A stretch of DNA of 13,516 nucleotides from Lachnospiraceae bacterium UBA3282 (lineage in GTDB: Bacteria; Bacillota; Clostridia; Lachnospirales; Lachnospiraceae), in contig DETS01000028.1 in assembly GCA_002361735.1 (NCBI GenBank), positions 1 to 13,516 on the forward strand, read 5' to 3'. The stretch's first letter is position 1. Every line of letters starts with the position of its first letter. The notes beneath the pieces are model-generated. The model did no database searches, had not been told where the DNA came from, and worked only from the letters and a program-made list of their open reading frames with translations. A program made the position numbers and the translations under genes. Below are positions 1 to 6,967 of this stretch, in pieces.

Positions 1-826
1 TATCAAAACAATCGTAGACAAGGTACGTATCTGGAAGGGGAAGAAGCTGCATATCCTGGCAGTAGAGAACCAGAACTACGTGGACTATCGAATGGTATTG
101 CGGAACATGCTTTCAGAGAGCATCGGTTATCAGAAACAGTGGAGGCGAAAGAAACGGGTGCATGAAAGAATGCACGATTTGAAAAACGAAGACGAATATC
201 TGTCCGGCATGAAGAAAGACGAAAAGTTTGTACCGATCATCACGCTGGTGGTGTATTTCGGAACGGACGGCGGATGGGACGGTGCGAGATGTCTGCATGA
301 TCTGTTGGATATTGATGAGGAGTTAAAGGAATATGTATCAAACTACCGTCTGAATCTGTATGACTGCCATGAGCATGATACCTTTGAGGAATATAAGACA
401 GGACTGCGACAGGTGTTTGAGACAGTCCGTTATGTAAGGGATGAAGAAAAGCTGTGGGAGATCATGGAAGAAAACAAAGAAGCGTACAGCAGGATAGACA
501 GTGAGACCAGAGATATGCTGGAAGTGGTGACAAATATCAGGATACCGGAGGAATGCAAAGTGATGGAAAGGGGAGAGGAGAGATACGATATGTGTAACGC
601 ATTTGAGAAAATAATGATGAAAGGATATAAACAGGGGATGGAGAAAGGTATCGAGGAAGGAATAGAAAAAGGAATAGAAAAAGGAATAGAAAAAGGAATC
701 CGCGTGCTGATTGAGGCATATCGGGAACTGGGGATTTCTCAGGATATCATTATTCAAAAATGTGCTGAAAAATACGGCATGTCAAAAGAGGCGGCAGGAA
801 AGTATGTGGAGGAGTGCCATATTTAA
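1..826 (+). CDS. Rpn family recombination-promoting nuclease (PD-(D/E)XK), 5' end outside window
   Basis: The reading frame is open from base 2 (first whole codon) to the TAA at 824-826, so the start lies upstream; the GTG at 80 is inside the conserved domain and is not the start. The visible residues include an E-x-Q element (ENQ, bases 65-73) followed by VDYRMVLRNML. This resembles the end of the PD-(D/E)XK nuclease core of Rpn proteins (Transposase_31 / PDDEXK_2 families), where the usual K is often Q. The following segment (DEYLSG, then FVPIITLVVYFG and NYRLNLYD) fits the form common in Clostridia. The C-terminus is a charged helix of GIEK repeats and a short helical end. Family members are DNA endonucleases, originally linked to RecA-independent recombination and more recently to phage defence as toxins. 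The family call is by remembered motif pattern. The catalytic N-terminus cannot be judged here. Confidence 0.85.
   Translation, partial: IKTIVDKVRIWKGKKLHILAVENQNYVDYRMVLRNMLSESIGYQKQWRRKKRVHERMHDLKNEDEYLSGMKKDEKFVPIITLVVYFGTDGGWDGARCLHDLLDIDEELKEYVSNYRLNLYDCHEHDTFEEYKTGLRQVFETVRYVRDEEKLWEIMEENKEAYSRIDSETRDMLEVVTNIRIPEECKVMERGEERYDMCNAFEKIMMKGYKQGMEKGIEEGIEKGIEKGIEKGIRVLIEAYRELGISQDIIIQKCAEKYGMSKEAAGKYVEECHI
563..826 (+). CDS. Candidate intragenic RpnS antitoxin, in frame within the rpn gene
   Basis: Two in-frame internal ATGs near the 3' end each have a strong Shine-Dalgarno site. ATG 563 follows GGAGGAA (547-553) with a 9-nt spacer and would give 87 residues. ATG 590 follows AGGAG (576-580, inside a longer purine run) with a 9-nt spacer and would give 78 residues. 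Both products contain the whole GIEK-repeat helix and the C-terminal end and lack the nuclease core. In enterobacterial Rpn systems the C-terminal domain (RpnS) is translated separately from an internal start and blocks the full-length toxin; its helix carries four-residue repeats of variable number. The sites and repeats are seen; independent translation and antitoxin activity here are inferred. Purine-rich codons such as GAG and GGA can mimic ribosome sites by chance, which limits confidence. Confidence 0.45.
   Translation: MERGEERYDMCNAFEKIMMKGYKQGMEKGIEEGIEKGIEKGIEKGIRVLIEAYRELGISQDIIIQKCAEKYGMSKEAAGKYVEECHI
623..706 (+). repeat. 12-bp tandem repeats encoding GIEK units in the Rpn tail
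   Basis: Three perfect copies of GGAATAGAAAAA lie at 659-694, with a partial fourth (695-699). Degenerate in-frame units flank them, giving GYKQ, GMEK, GIEE, GIEK, GIEK, GIEK and GIRV. Because the unit is 12 bp, gain or loss of copies keeps the frame and lengthens or shortens the helix by about one turn. The identical A-rich copies are a plausible substrate for replication slippage. Confidence 0.9.
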
Positions 827-835
827 TGTGGAAGA

Positions 836-864
836 TTGTTTTTCTTGCGCGCCCGTTATATACT
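836..864 (+). promoter_or_regulatory. Candidate sigma-A promoter for glpK
   Basis: TTGTTT (836-841) and TATACT (859-864) are separated by 17 nt. The -10 box matches consensus at 5 of 6 positions and the -35 box only at 3 of 6. It lies in the short gap after the rpn stop and would give a leader of about 35 nt before the glpK start. No operator or cre-like site was recognised beside it. Confidence 0.45.
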
Positions 865-907
865 TAGAGAAGTTTAGACGACTCTGATATTGAGGAAGAT
901 GGCGGAT

Positions 908-2404
908 ATGCGAAAATTTATCATGGCGCTGGATCAGGGAACGACCAGCTCCCGCTGTATTTTATTTGACAAAAGCGGTAATATCTGCAGCATGGCGCAG
1001 AAAGAATTTACGCAGATTTACCCACAGGCGGGATGGGTAGAACATAACCCGCGCGAGATTTGGGCGTCCCAGCTTGCAGTGGCAATCGAGGCGATGGCGA
1101 ACATTGGCGCGGATGCTTCGCAGCTTGCGGGCATCGGCATTACGAACCAGCGCGAGACGACCATCGTGTGGGATCGGGAAACCGGAGAGCCCGTATATAA
1201 CGCGATTGTGTGGCAGTGCCGCAGAACGGCAGCGTTTATTGACAAACTGAAAGCGCAGGGTCACGCGGAGCGGATACAGGCGAAAACGGGTTTGGTGCCC
1301 GACGCCTATTTTTCAGGCAGTAAGATCGCGTGGATATTAGATCATGTGGAGGGCGCAAGAGAGAGGGCGGAGCGCGGTGAACTGCTGTTTGGCACGGTAG
1401 ACTCCTGGCTGATCTGGAATTTGACAAAGGGGAAAGTTCACGCAACTGACTACACCAATGCGTCACGCACCATGCTTTATCATATCCATACCCTGGAATG
1501 GGATGAAGAGCTGCTTTCTCTGCTGCGGATCCCCCGCAGGATGCTGCCTGTGGTAAAACCTTCGGGAACGGTGTTTGGGGAGAGCGATGCGAGTATTTTT
1601 GGTGCGCCGGTTCCCATTGCGAGCGCGGCGGGAGATCAGCAGGCAGCGTTGTTTGGTCAGTGCTGTTTCCGGCCGGGACAGGTGAAAAACACTTACGGAA
1701 CAGGTTGTTTTCTGTTGATGAACACGGGAAAAGAAGCAATCGTTTCACAGAGTGGTCTGCTTACCACGATCGCCGCCGGGCTTGACGGGAAACCGGAATA
1801 TGCTCTGGAGGGTAGTGTGTTTGCAGCAGGCGCGGCGGTACAGTGGATGCGGGATGAGATGCGGATGATGAAGATTTCGCAGCATTCGGAAAAGTACGCC
1901 ATGCGTGTGCCGGACACAAACGGGGTCTATGTGGTGCCTGCCTTTGTGGGTATGGGAACGCCCTATTGGAACCCGTACGCTCGGGGTACGGCGGTCGGCA
2001 TTACGCGAGGGTGCCAGAAAGAGCACTTTGTGCGGGCGGTACTGGAATCGATTGCCTATCAGTCTGTGGACGTCCTAAAAGCAATGGAAGCGGATGCAGG
2101 GATCCCGCTGGGGGAACTAAAGGTGGACGGCGGTGCGAGCGCTAACGATTTTCTGATGCAGTTTCAGGCGGACATCACAGGGCAGGCGGTGTATCGTCCG
2201 AGCTGTATCGAGACGACGGCTCTGGGTGCGGCATATCTGGCAGGGCTTTCGGTGGGTTACTGGAAAGATAAGGCGGAAATCTGCGAAAACTGGCAGCTGG
2301 GAAAACGATTCGATGTGGCGATGGAAGAGAGGACCAGACAGCAGCTTTTGAAAGGATGGAAGCGTGCTGTCAGGTGTGCGCTTGCCTGGGCGGAGGATGT
2401 ATAG
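908..2404 (+). CDS. glpK: Glycerol kinase
   Basis: Phosphorylates glycerol to sn-glycerol 3-phosphate with ATP in the cytosol, committing it to glycolysis or lipid synthesis. The start is ATG 908: AGGAAG (893-898) stands 9 nt before it, and the resulting N-terminus (MRKFIMALDQGTTSSR) matches the family. ATG 899 would touch that ribosome site, so it is less likely. The product is 498 residues, the normal length. Visible FGGY-kinase features are the DQGTTSSR phosphate loop (from residue 9), the NQRETT substrate segment, GDQQAALFGQ with the presumed catalytic base Asp243, the NTYGTGCF loop and the DGGASANDF signature near the C-terminus. The activation-loop region (about residues 219-241) contains no histidine, whereas enterococcal and Bacillus enzymes carry the HPr-phosphorylated His there. 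No glpF or glpD is adjacent. An alpha-galactosidase follows 77 nt downstream. Confidence 0.97.
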   Translation: MRKFIMALDQGTTSSRCILFDKSGNICSMAQKEFTQIYPQAGWVEHNPREIWASQLAVAIEAMANIGADASQLAGIGITNQRETTIVWDRETGEPVYNAIVWQCRRTAAFIDKLKAQGHAERIQAKTGLVPDAYFSGSKIAWILDHVEGARERAERGELLFGTVDSWLIWNLTKGKVHATDYTNASRTMLYHIHTLEWDEELLSLLRIPRRMLPVVKPSGTVFGESDASIFGAPVPIASAAGDQQAALFGQCCFRPGQVKNTYGTGCFLLMNTGKEAIVSQSGLLTTIAAGLDGKPEYALEGSVFAAGAAVQWMRDEMRMMKISQHSEKYAMRVPDTNGVYVVPAFVGMGTPYWNPYARGTAVGITRGCQKEHFVRAVLESIAYQSVDVLKAMEADAGIPLGELKVDGGASANDFLMQFQADITGQAVYRPSCIETTALGAAYLAGLSVGYWKDKAEICENWQLGKRFDVAMEERTRQQLLKGWKRAVRCALAWAEDV

Positions 2405-2481
2405 GTTAAATGTCCGCAGACGAGGAAGCCGAAGGCTTTCGAGCTGCACTGCAACAGAAATAACAGAAAGGAAATCATACC

Positions 2482-4692
2482 ATGAACATTACCTACAACG
2501 AAACAAACAGGATCTTCAAGCTGGACACGCCCCATACGAGTTATTGTATCGGCGTGGTGGACGAGGAGAATTTTCTGGGGCACGTGTACTACGGCAGGAG
2601 CCTTGCGTCGGATGATCTGGCGTATCTGATGCGCACGGGGGAGCCGCCCTTTGTGCCCTCAAAGAACAACCGGGACAGATGCTCTTTTTTGGATACCTTT
2701 CCCATGGAATATACGGGCCACGGGCTGGGCGATTATCGGGAAGGGACGCTTGCGGTCCGTACCCTGTCGGGACATACAGGGGTGTCGCTTACTTATGTAT
2801 CGCATGAGATTTATGACGGGAAGAAAGCACTTGCCGGTCTGCCGGCGACTTTTGGCGGAGAGGGCGAGTGTAAAACGTTAGAGATCACCTGTGAAGATAA
2901 GGTCTTAAAATTGCAGGTGGTTCTGTCTTACAGCATTTTTGCGGACACGGACGCGATCGCCAGAAGCGTAAGGATTGTAAACAACGGCGGCGAGGCGCTT
3001 TATCTGACGAAGGTAATGTCTGCCTGCATCGATATGGATAACGACGATTACGAGGTGATCACCCTGCACGGGTCCTGGGCGAGAGAGCGGGCGATGCAGA
3101 CGGTGCCCATTAGAAAGGGCAAGCAGAGCGTCGGTTCGGTGCGCGGGGAGTCCAGCCATCAGGAGCATCCTTTTATGGCGTGGAAAAGCAAAAACACGAC
3201 AGAAGAAGCAGGTGATGTCTACGCCATGAACTTTGTCTATTCGGGAAATTTCCTGGCGCAGATCGAGGGGGATCAGTTTGGCAGTATTCGTGCGATGATG
3301 GGTATTCATCCGCAGGATTTTTGCTGGAAGCTGGAAGCGGGCGAGAGTTTTCAGGCGCCTGAGGTAATCTGCATGTATTCGGCGGATGGTCTGGGCGGCA
3401 TGACCAGGAATTTTCACGACCTGTATCGTAATCACCTGATCCGGAGTGCTTATAAGGATAAAAAACGACCGATCCTCATTAACAACTGGGAGGCGACATA
3501 CTTTGATTTTGACACGGAAAAGCTTCTGGCGATCGCAAGGCAGGCGTCTGCGCTCGGCATTGAAATGCTGGTCATGGATGACGGATGGTTCGGAAACAGG
3601 AACGATGACAATTCCGGTCTGGGAGACTGGTTTGTCAATGAATCAAAGATAAAGGGCGGTTTGAAATATCTGGTGGACGAAGTCAATAAGCTGGGTATGA
3701 AGTTCGGTATCTGGGTAGAGCCGGAGATGATCTCTCCCGATTCCGAGCTGTACAGAGAACATCCCGACTGGGCGATCCAAATTCCCGGCAGAACGGGCAG
3801 TCTTGCCAGAAACCAGTATGTGCTTGATTTGACCAGAAAAGAAGTCCGCGACTGTATTTATGAGAGGATCGCGGCGGTGCTTAGAAGTGCCAATATCGAG
3901 TATGTGAAGTGGGATATGAACAGGCAGCTGTCCGATCTGGGGAGTTTCGGGCTGCCTGCGGACAGACAGGGAGAGCTTTGTCACAGACAGGCGCTTGCCG
4001 TCTATGAAATGCAGGAGAGGCTGGTGACGGATTTCCCGAATCTCCTTTTGGAGAACTGCTCCGGCGGAGGGGCGAGATTCGATCCGGGTATGCTTTATTA
4101 CAGCCCGCAGATCTGGTGTTCGGATGATGCGGATGCCATCGAGAGGCTGTCGATCCAGGCGGGGACGGCGCTCATCTATCCGCTTTCCACCATGGGCGCA
4201 CATGTATCTGACTGCCCGAATCATACGGTGGGCAGGACGACGCCGTTTGAGACGAGAGGCTATGTGGCGCTGGCAGGCACCTTCGGGTATGAATTGGATG
4301 TGACGAAGATTCCGGAGGCGGATCGCAATATGATCCCCGATCAGGTAGCCATGTACCATAAATATAATGATCTGGTGCGGCAGGGTGATTATTATCGCAT
4401 CGCGCGCTATGCCGAGAATCACTATTATGACTGCTATGCGGTAGTGGCAAAAGATAAGAGCGAGGCGCTCATCACCTATGTGCAGGTGCTCAACCGCCCG
4501 AATTACCATAGCAGAAGAATCTGCATTCCGGGGCTTGATCCGCAGAAGACTTACGTGATCGAGAACGCGGCGGACTGGCCGGAGATCGGGCAGACGGAAT
4601 ATCGGGGAGATACGCTGCATTATGCGGGGATCAACGTGCCGGCGCTTTGGGGAGACTATAAAGCACGGTTGCTGCATTTCGTAGTGAAATAA
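2482..4692 (+). CDS. agaA: Alpha-galactosidase, glycoside hydrolase family 36
   Basis: Hydrolyses terminal alpha-1,6-galactosyl residues from melibiose and raffinose-family oligosaccharides by a retaining double-displacement mechanism. ATG 2482 follows AAAGGA (2467-2472) by 9 nt. The 736 residues match the length of bacterial GH36 enzymes: an N-terminal beta-sandwich, a central (beta/alpha)8 barrel containing VMDDGWFGNRNDDN, and a C-terminal beta domain. The nucleophile is Asp478 in KWDMNRQ and the acid/base is Asp548 in WCSDDAD. These are the same numbers as in Geobacillus AgaA, from memory of that enzyme. Trp336 and Ala355, linked there to raffinose affinity, are also present. No signal peptide is seen, so it is probably cytoplasmic and depends on a sugar transporter encoded elsewhere. 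The symbol is by analogy; galA, melA or rafA are also used. It may be cotranscribed with glpK. Confidence 0.95.
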   Translation: MNITYNETNRIFKLDTPHTSYCIGVVDEENFLGHVYYGRSLASDDLAYLMRTGEPPFVPSKNNRDRCSFLDTFPMEYTGHGLGDYREGTLAVRTLSGHTGVSLTYVSHEIYDGKKALAGLPATFGGEGECKTLEITCEDKVLKLQVVLSYSIFADTDAIARSVRIVNNGGEALYLTKVMSACIDMDNDDYEVITLHGSWARERAMQTVPIRKGKQSVGSVRGESSHQEHPFMAWKSKNTTEEAGDVYAMNFVYSGNFLAQIEGDQFGSIRAMMGIHPQDFCWKLEAGESFQAPEVICMYSADGLGGMTRNFHDLYRNHLIRSAYKDKKRPILINNWEATYFDFDTEKLLAIARQASALGIEMLVMDDGWFGNRNDDNSGLGDWFVNESKIKGGLKYLVDEVNKLGMKFGIWVEPEMISPDSELYREHPDWAIQIPGRTGSLARNQYVLDLTRKEVRDCIYERIAAVLRSANIEYVKWDMNRQLSDLGSFGLPADRQGELCHRQALAVYEMQERLVTDFPNLLLENCSGGGARFDPGMLYYSPQIWCSDDADAIERLSIQAGTALIYPLSTMGAHVSDCPNHTVGRTTPFETRGYVALAGTFGYELDVTKIPEADRNMIPDQVAMYHKYNDLVRQGDYYRIARYAENHYYDCYAVVAKDKSEALITYVQVLNRPNYHSRRICIPGLDPQKTYVIENAADWPEIGQTEYRGDTLHYAGINVPALWGDYKARLLHFVVK

Positions 4693-4716
4693 TATGCGAA
4701 ATGCTAATTCCGCATA
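4693..4716 (+). other. 24-bp palindromic hairpin directly after the alpha-galactosidase stop
   Basis: TATGCG (4693-4698) pairs with CGCATA (4711-4716). After one A-C mismatch, AAT pairs with ATT around a GCTA loop. It begins on the base after the stop codon. No T-run follows, so it is not a standard terminator. It could be an mRNA 3'-end or processing hairpin, or an operator for the downstream gene. Confidence 0.45.
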
Positions 4717-4757
4717 AGCATACAGAGAAAATCAAAGTAAGAAATGGAGTGACAGAA

Positions 4758-5945
4758 ATGATCGTACAAAAATATAAGGATATGATACAGGGAAAATCAG
4801 TCATCCGGCAGCTCTCGGAGTTTGCGACGGCGAGAGGGCAGGAGATTGGCTATGAGAATGTGTTTGATTTCAGTCTCGGCAATCCGTCGGTGCCTGTGCC
4901 GCAGGAATTTACGGATACCATGATCAGGCTTTTGCAGGAGGAGGATTCCATGACGCTGCACGGCTACAGCCAGAGTCTGGGCATCCCTGCGGTCAGGGAT
5001 AAGGTGGCGGCGTCTCTCAACAAGAGATTCGGCATGAATTATACAGGGAACCATATTTTTATGGCAACAGGTGCGGCGGGCGCGATTGCCCATGCGCTGC
5101 GCTGCGTGACGCAGGAGGGGGACGAGGTGCTTACCTTTGCACCCTATTTTCCCGAGTACGGACCTTACGTTAATTTGACCGGGGCGAAGCTCAAGGTGGT
5201 GCCTGCGGATACGGAAAGCTTCCAGATCAATTTTGCGGCTTTTGAAGAAATGCTGACGGAAAAGGTGATGGCTGTCCTTATCAATACGCCGAACAATCCT
5301 TCGGGTGTTGTCTATTCTGCGGCCACACTAAAGGAACTGGCGCGTATCATGGAGGAGAAACAGAAACAGTACGGGCACGATATCTTCCTGATTTCCGATG
5401 AGCCTTACCGGGAGATCGTGTTTGCGGGGGTGGATGCGCCTTATCCGTCCAAGTTTTATGACAATTCCCTTTCCTGCTACTCCTTTTCCAAATCCCTTTC
5501 CCTGCCGGGAGAGCGTATCGGCTATGTGGCGGTGAACCCGAAGTGTACGGATGCGGATATCATCAGTGTGATGTGCAGTCAGATCTCGCGAGGAACGGGG
5601 CACAACTGTCCGCCCTCCATCATTCAGCTGGCGGTGGCGGAGGTTCTGGATCTGACGGCGGATCTTTCGGTCTATGAGACAAATAAAAACATATTATATA
5701 AAGAGCTTACTGCTCTCGGATTCGAGTGTGTGGAACCCGGCGGCACCTTTTACATGTTCCCGAAAGTGCCGGACGGGGATGCGATTGCCTTTTCCGAACT
5801 GGCGAAAAAGCATGATCTCATTTTGGTGCCGTCCGACACGTTCGGCGTGGAAGGTTATTTTCGGATCGCCTACTGTATCGACACGGAAAAGGTGGAGCGG
5901 TCGCTTGACGCGTTCCGCGGGCTGGCAAAGGAGTGCGGGCTATGA
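4758..5945 (+). CDS. Class I/II PLP-dependent aminotransferase (aspartate aminotransferase-like)
   Basis: Fold-type I aminotransferase that moves amino groups between an amino acid and a 2-oxo acid. The likely start is ATG 4758, 8 nt after GGAG (4746-4749). An upstream in-frame ATG at 4701 has no good ribosome site, overlaps the hairpin after the previous gene and would add 19 unconserved residues. The product is 395 residues, a usual length. Visible PLP-site residues are Asn180 in NTPNNPSG, Asp214 and Tyr217 in SDEPYREI, the Schiff-base Lys245 in SFSKSLSLPGERIGY and the carboxylate-binding Arg369 in GYFRIAYC. These place it in aminotransferase class I/II. The amino acid used cannot be read from the sequence; aspartate, alanine or aromatic substrates are all possible. 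Its stop overlaps the uppP start by 4 nt, so the two are almost certainly one transcript. Confidence 0.93.
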   Translation: MIVQKYKDMIQGKSVIRQLSEFATARGQEIGYENVFDFSLGNPSVPVPQEFTDTMIRLLQEEDSMTLHGYSQSLGIPAVRDKVAASLNKRFGMNYTGNHIFMATGAAGAIAHALRCVTQEGDEVLTFAPYFPEYGPYVNLTGAKLKVVPADTESFQINFAAFEEMLTEKVMAVLINTPNNPSGVVYSAATLKELARIMEEKQKQYGHDIFLISDEPYREIVFAGVDAPYPSKFYDNSLSCYSFSKSLSLPGERIGYVAVNPKCTDADIISVMCSQISRGTGHNCPPSIIQLAVAEVLDLTADLSVYETNKNILYKELTALGFECVEPGGTFYMFPKVPDGDAIAFSELAKKHDLILVPSDTFGVEGYFRIAYCIDTEKVERSLDAFRGLAKECGL

Positions 5946-6760
5946 TTGAAATTTTAAAAGCAATACTGTTTGGCGTGGTGGAAGGCATTACGGAATGGCT
6001 CCCCATCAGCAGTACGGGACACATGATCCTGCTCAATGAATTTGTGACCCTCAATGTGAGTGAAGAATTTTGGGAGATGTTTTTGGTGGTGATTCAGCTC
6101 GGCGCGATTCTGGCGGTGGTGCTCCTGTTCTGGAGTAAGATATTTCCCTTCCGTTTTCGGGAAAAGCCTGTGGTGCAGAAGGATATCTTTGTGCTTTGGT
6201 TCAAGATCCTCGTGGCATGTATTCCGGCGGCGGTGATCGGGCTTGCCTTTGACGATGTGCTGGATGCGCTTTTTTACAATCCCTGGTGCGTGGCAATTGC
6301 GCTGATCGTGTTCGGTATCGCCTTTATCGTGATTGAAAACAGAAATAAAAAAATGACGCCGGCGATTACGGAGCTTAGTCAGATCACTTATCAAACGGCT
6401 TTGATGATCGGTGTGTTTCAGCTTCTGGCAGCGGTCTTCCCGGGTACTTCCCGTTCGGGTGCAACCATCGTGGGGGCGCTTTTGATCGGGGTGTCGAGGA
6501 CCGTTGCGGCGGAGTTCACCTTCTTTCTGGCGATTCCAGTGATGCTGGGAGCAAGCCTCCTAAAGGTTGTAAAGTTTGGATTTTCCTTTACCGGAGAGGA
6601 GATCATGATTCTGGCAGTGGGAATGATCGTGGCATTTGTGGTGTCGGTTTTGGTGATCAGGTTCCTGATGGGTTATATCAAAAAACATGATTTTAAGGTG
6701 TTTGGCTGGTATCGGATCGCGCTGGGAATCGCAGTGCTTGCCTGGTTCACATTCGCTTAA
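5942..6760 (+). CDS. uppP: Undecaprenyl-diphosphate phosphatase (BacA/UppP family)
   Basis: Integral membrane phosphatase that converts undecaprenyl diphosphate to the monophosphate, recycling the lipid carrier of peptidoglycan and other wall polymers; extra dosage classically gives bacitracin resistance. ATG 5942 is preceded by AAAGGAG (5927-5933) with an 8-nt spacer and overlaps the aminotransferase stop as ATGA; a GTG at 5933 inside the ribosome site is less likely. The 272 residues are of normal length and rich in hydrophobic membrane helices. The first family motif spans Glu14, Glu18 and His27 (GITEWLPISSTGH), and the second is PGTSRSGAT at 167-175 with Arg171. Both are intact, so the enzyme should be active. 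No clear terminator follows, and the next 200 nt contain the promoter of the following gene. Confidence 0.97.
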   Translation: MIEILKAILFGVVEGITEWLPISSTGHMILLNEFVTLNVSEEFWEMFLVVIQLGAILAVVLLFWSKIFPFRFREKPVVQKDIFVLWFKILVACIPAAVIGLAFDDVLDALFYNPWCVAIALIVFGIAFIVIENRNKKMTPAITELSQITYQTALMIGVFQLLAAVFPGTSRSGATIVGALLIGVSRTVAAEFTFFLAIPVMLGASLLKVVKFGFSFTGEEIMILAVGMIVAFVVSVLVIRFLMGYIKKHDFKVFGWYRIALGIAVLAWFTFA

Positions 6761-6850
6761 TAGTATGCAATAGGGCGGTTTTTCCTCATTTTTATGGCAT
6801 TTCGTATAATATTTTATGATTAAAATTCACTATTTCCTACAGATTGTTAG

Positions 6851-6879
6851 TTGACAGTCCTGTTTGAATGAGCTATGAT
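6851..6879 (+). promoter_or_regulatory. Near-consensus sigma-A promoter for the DUF6465-like gene
   Basis: A perfect TTGACA (6851-6856) is followed after exactly 17 nt by TATGAT (6874-6879), 5 of 6 to consensus. Transcription would start near 6886 and give a leader of about 80 nt before ATG 6968. This is the best promoter match in the window. The rest of the 6761-6967 gap is AT-rich with no other convincing feature. Confidence 0.85.
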
Positions 6880-6967
6880 ACCACTAATGAGGTCGTGCAA
6901 ATCGTGAATATGTGCGGCGAGAATTATGGAAAGTATTTGTGAGAGAGAGTGGGGAAGGAGATTACTC

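Noticed and set aside
2424..2440. Seven-pair hairpin with a GAA loop between glpK and the alpha-galactosidase gene
   Set aside because: It is short, contains a wobble pair and has no T-run. It is too weak to call a terminator, so cotranscription remains possible.
3643..4677. A 344-codon open frame on the minus strand inside the alpha-galactosidase gene
   Set aside because: The sense strand encodes the fully conserved GH36 catalytic barrel. The antisense product is Arg/His/Ile-rich with no recognisable motif.
6805..6810. A perfect TATAAT in the uppP-DUF6465 gap
   Set aside because: No acceptable -35 box lies 16-18 nt upstream and the area is simply AT-rich. The TTGACA/TATGAT pair 46 nt downstream is far better.
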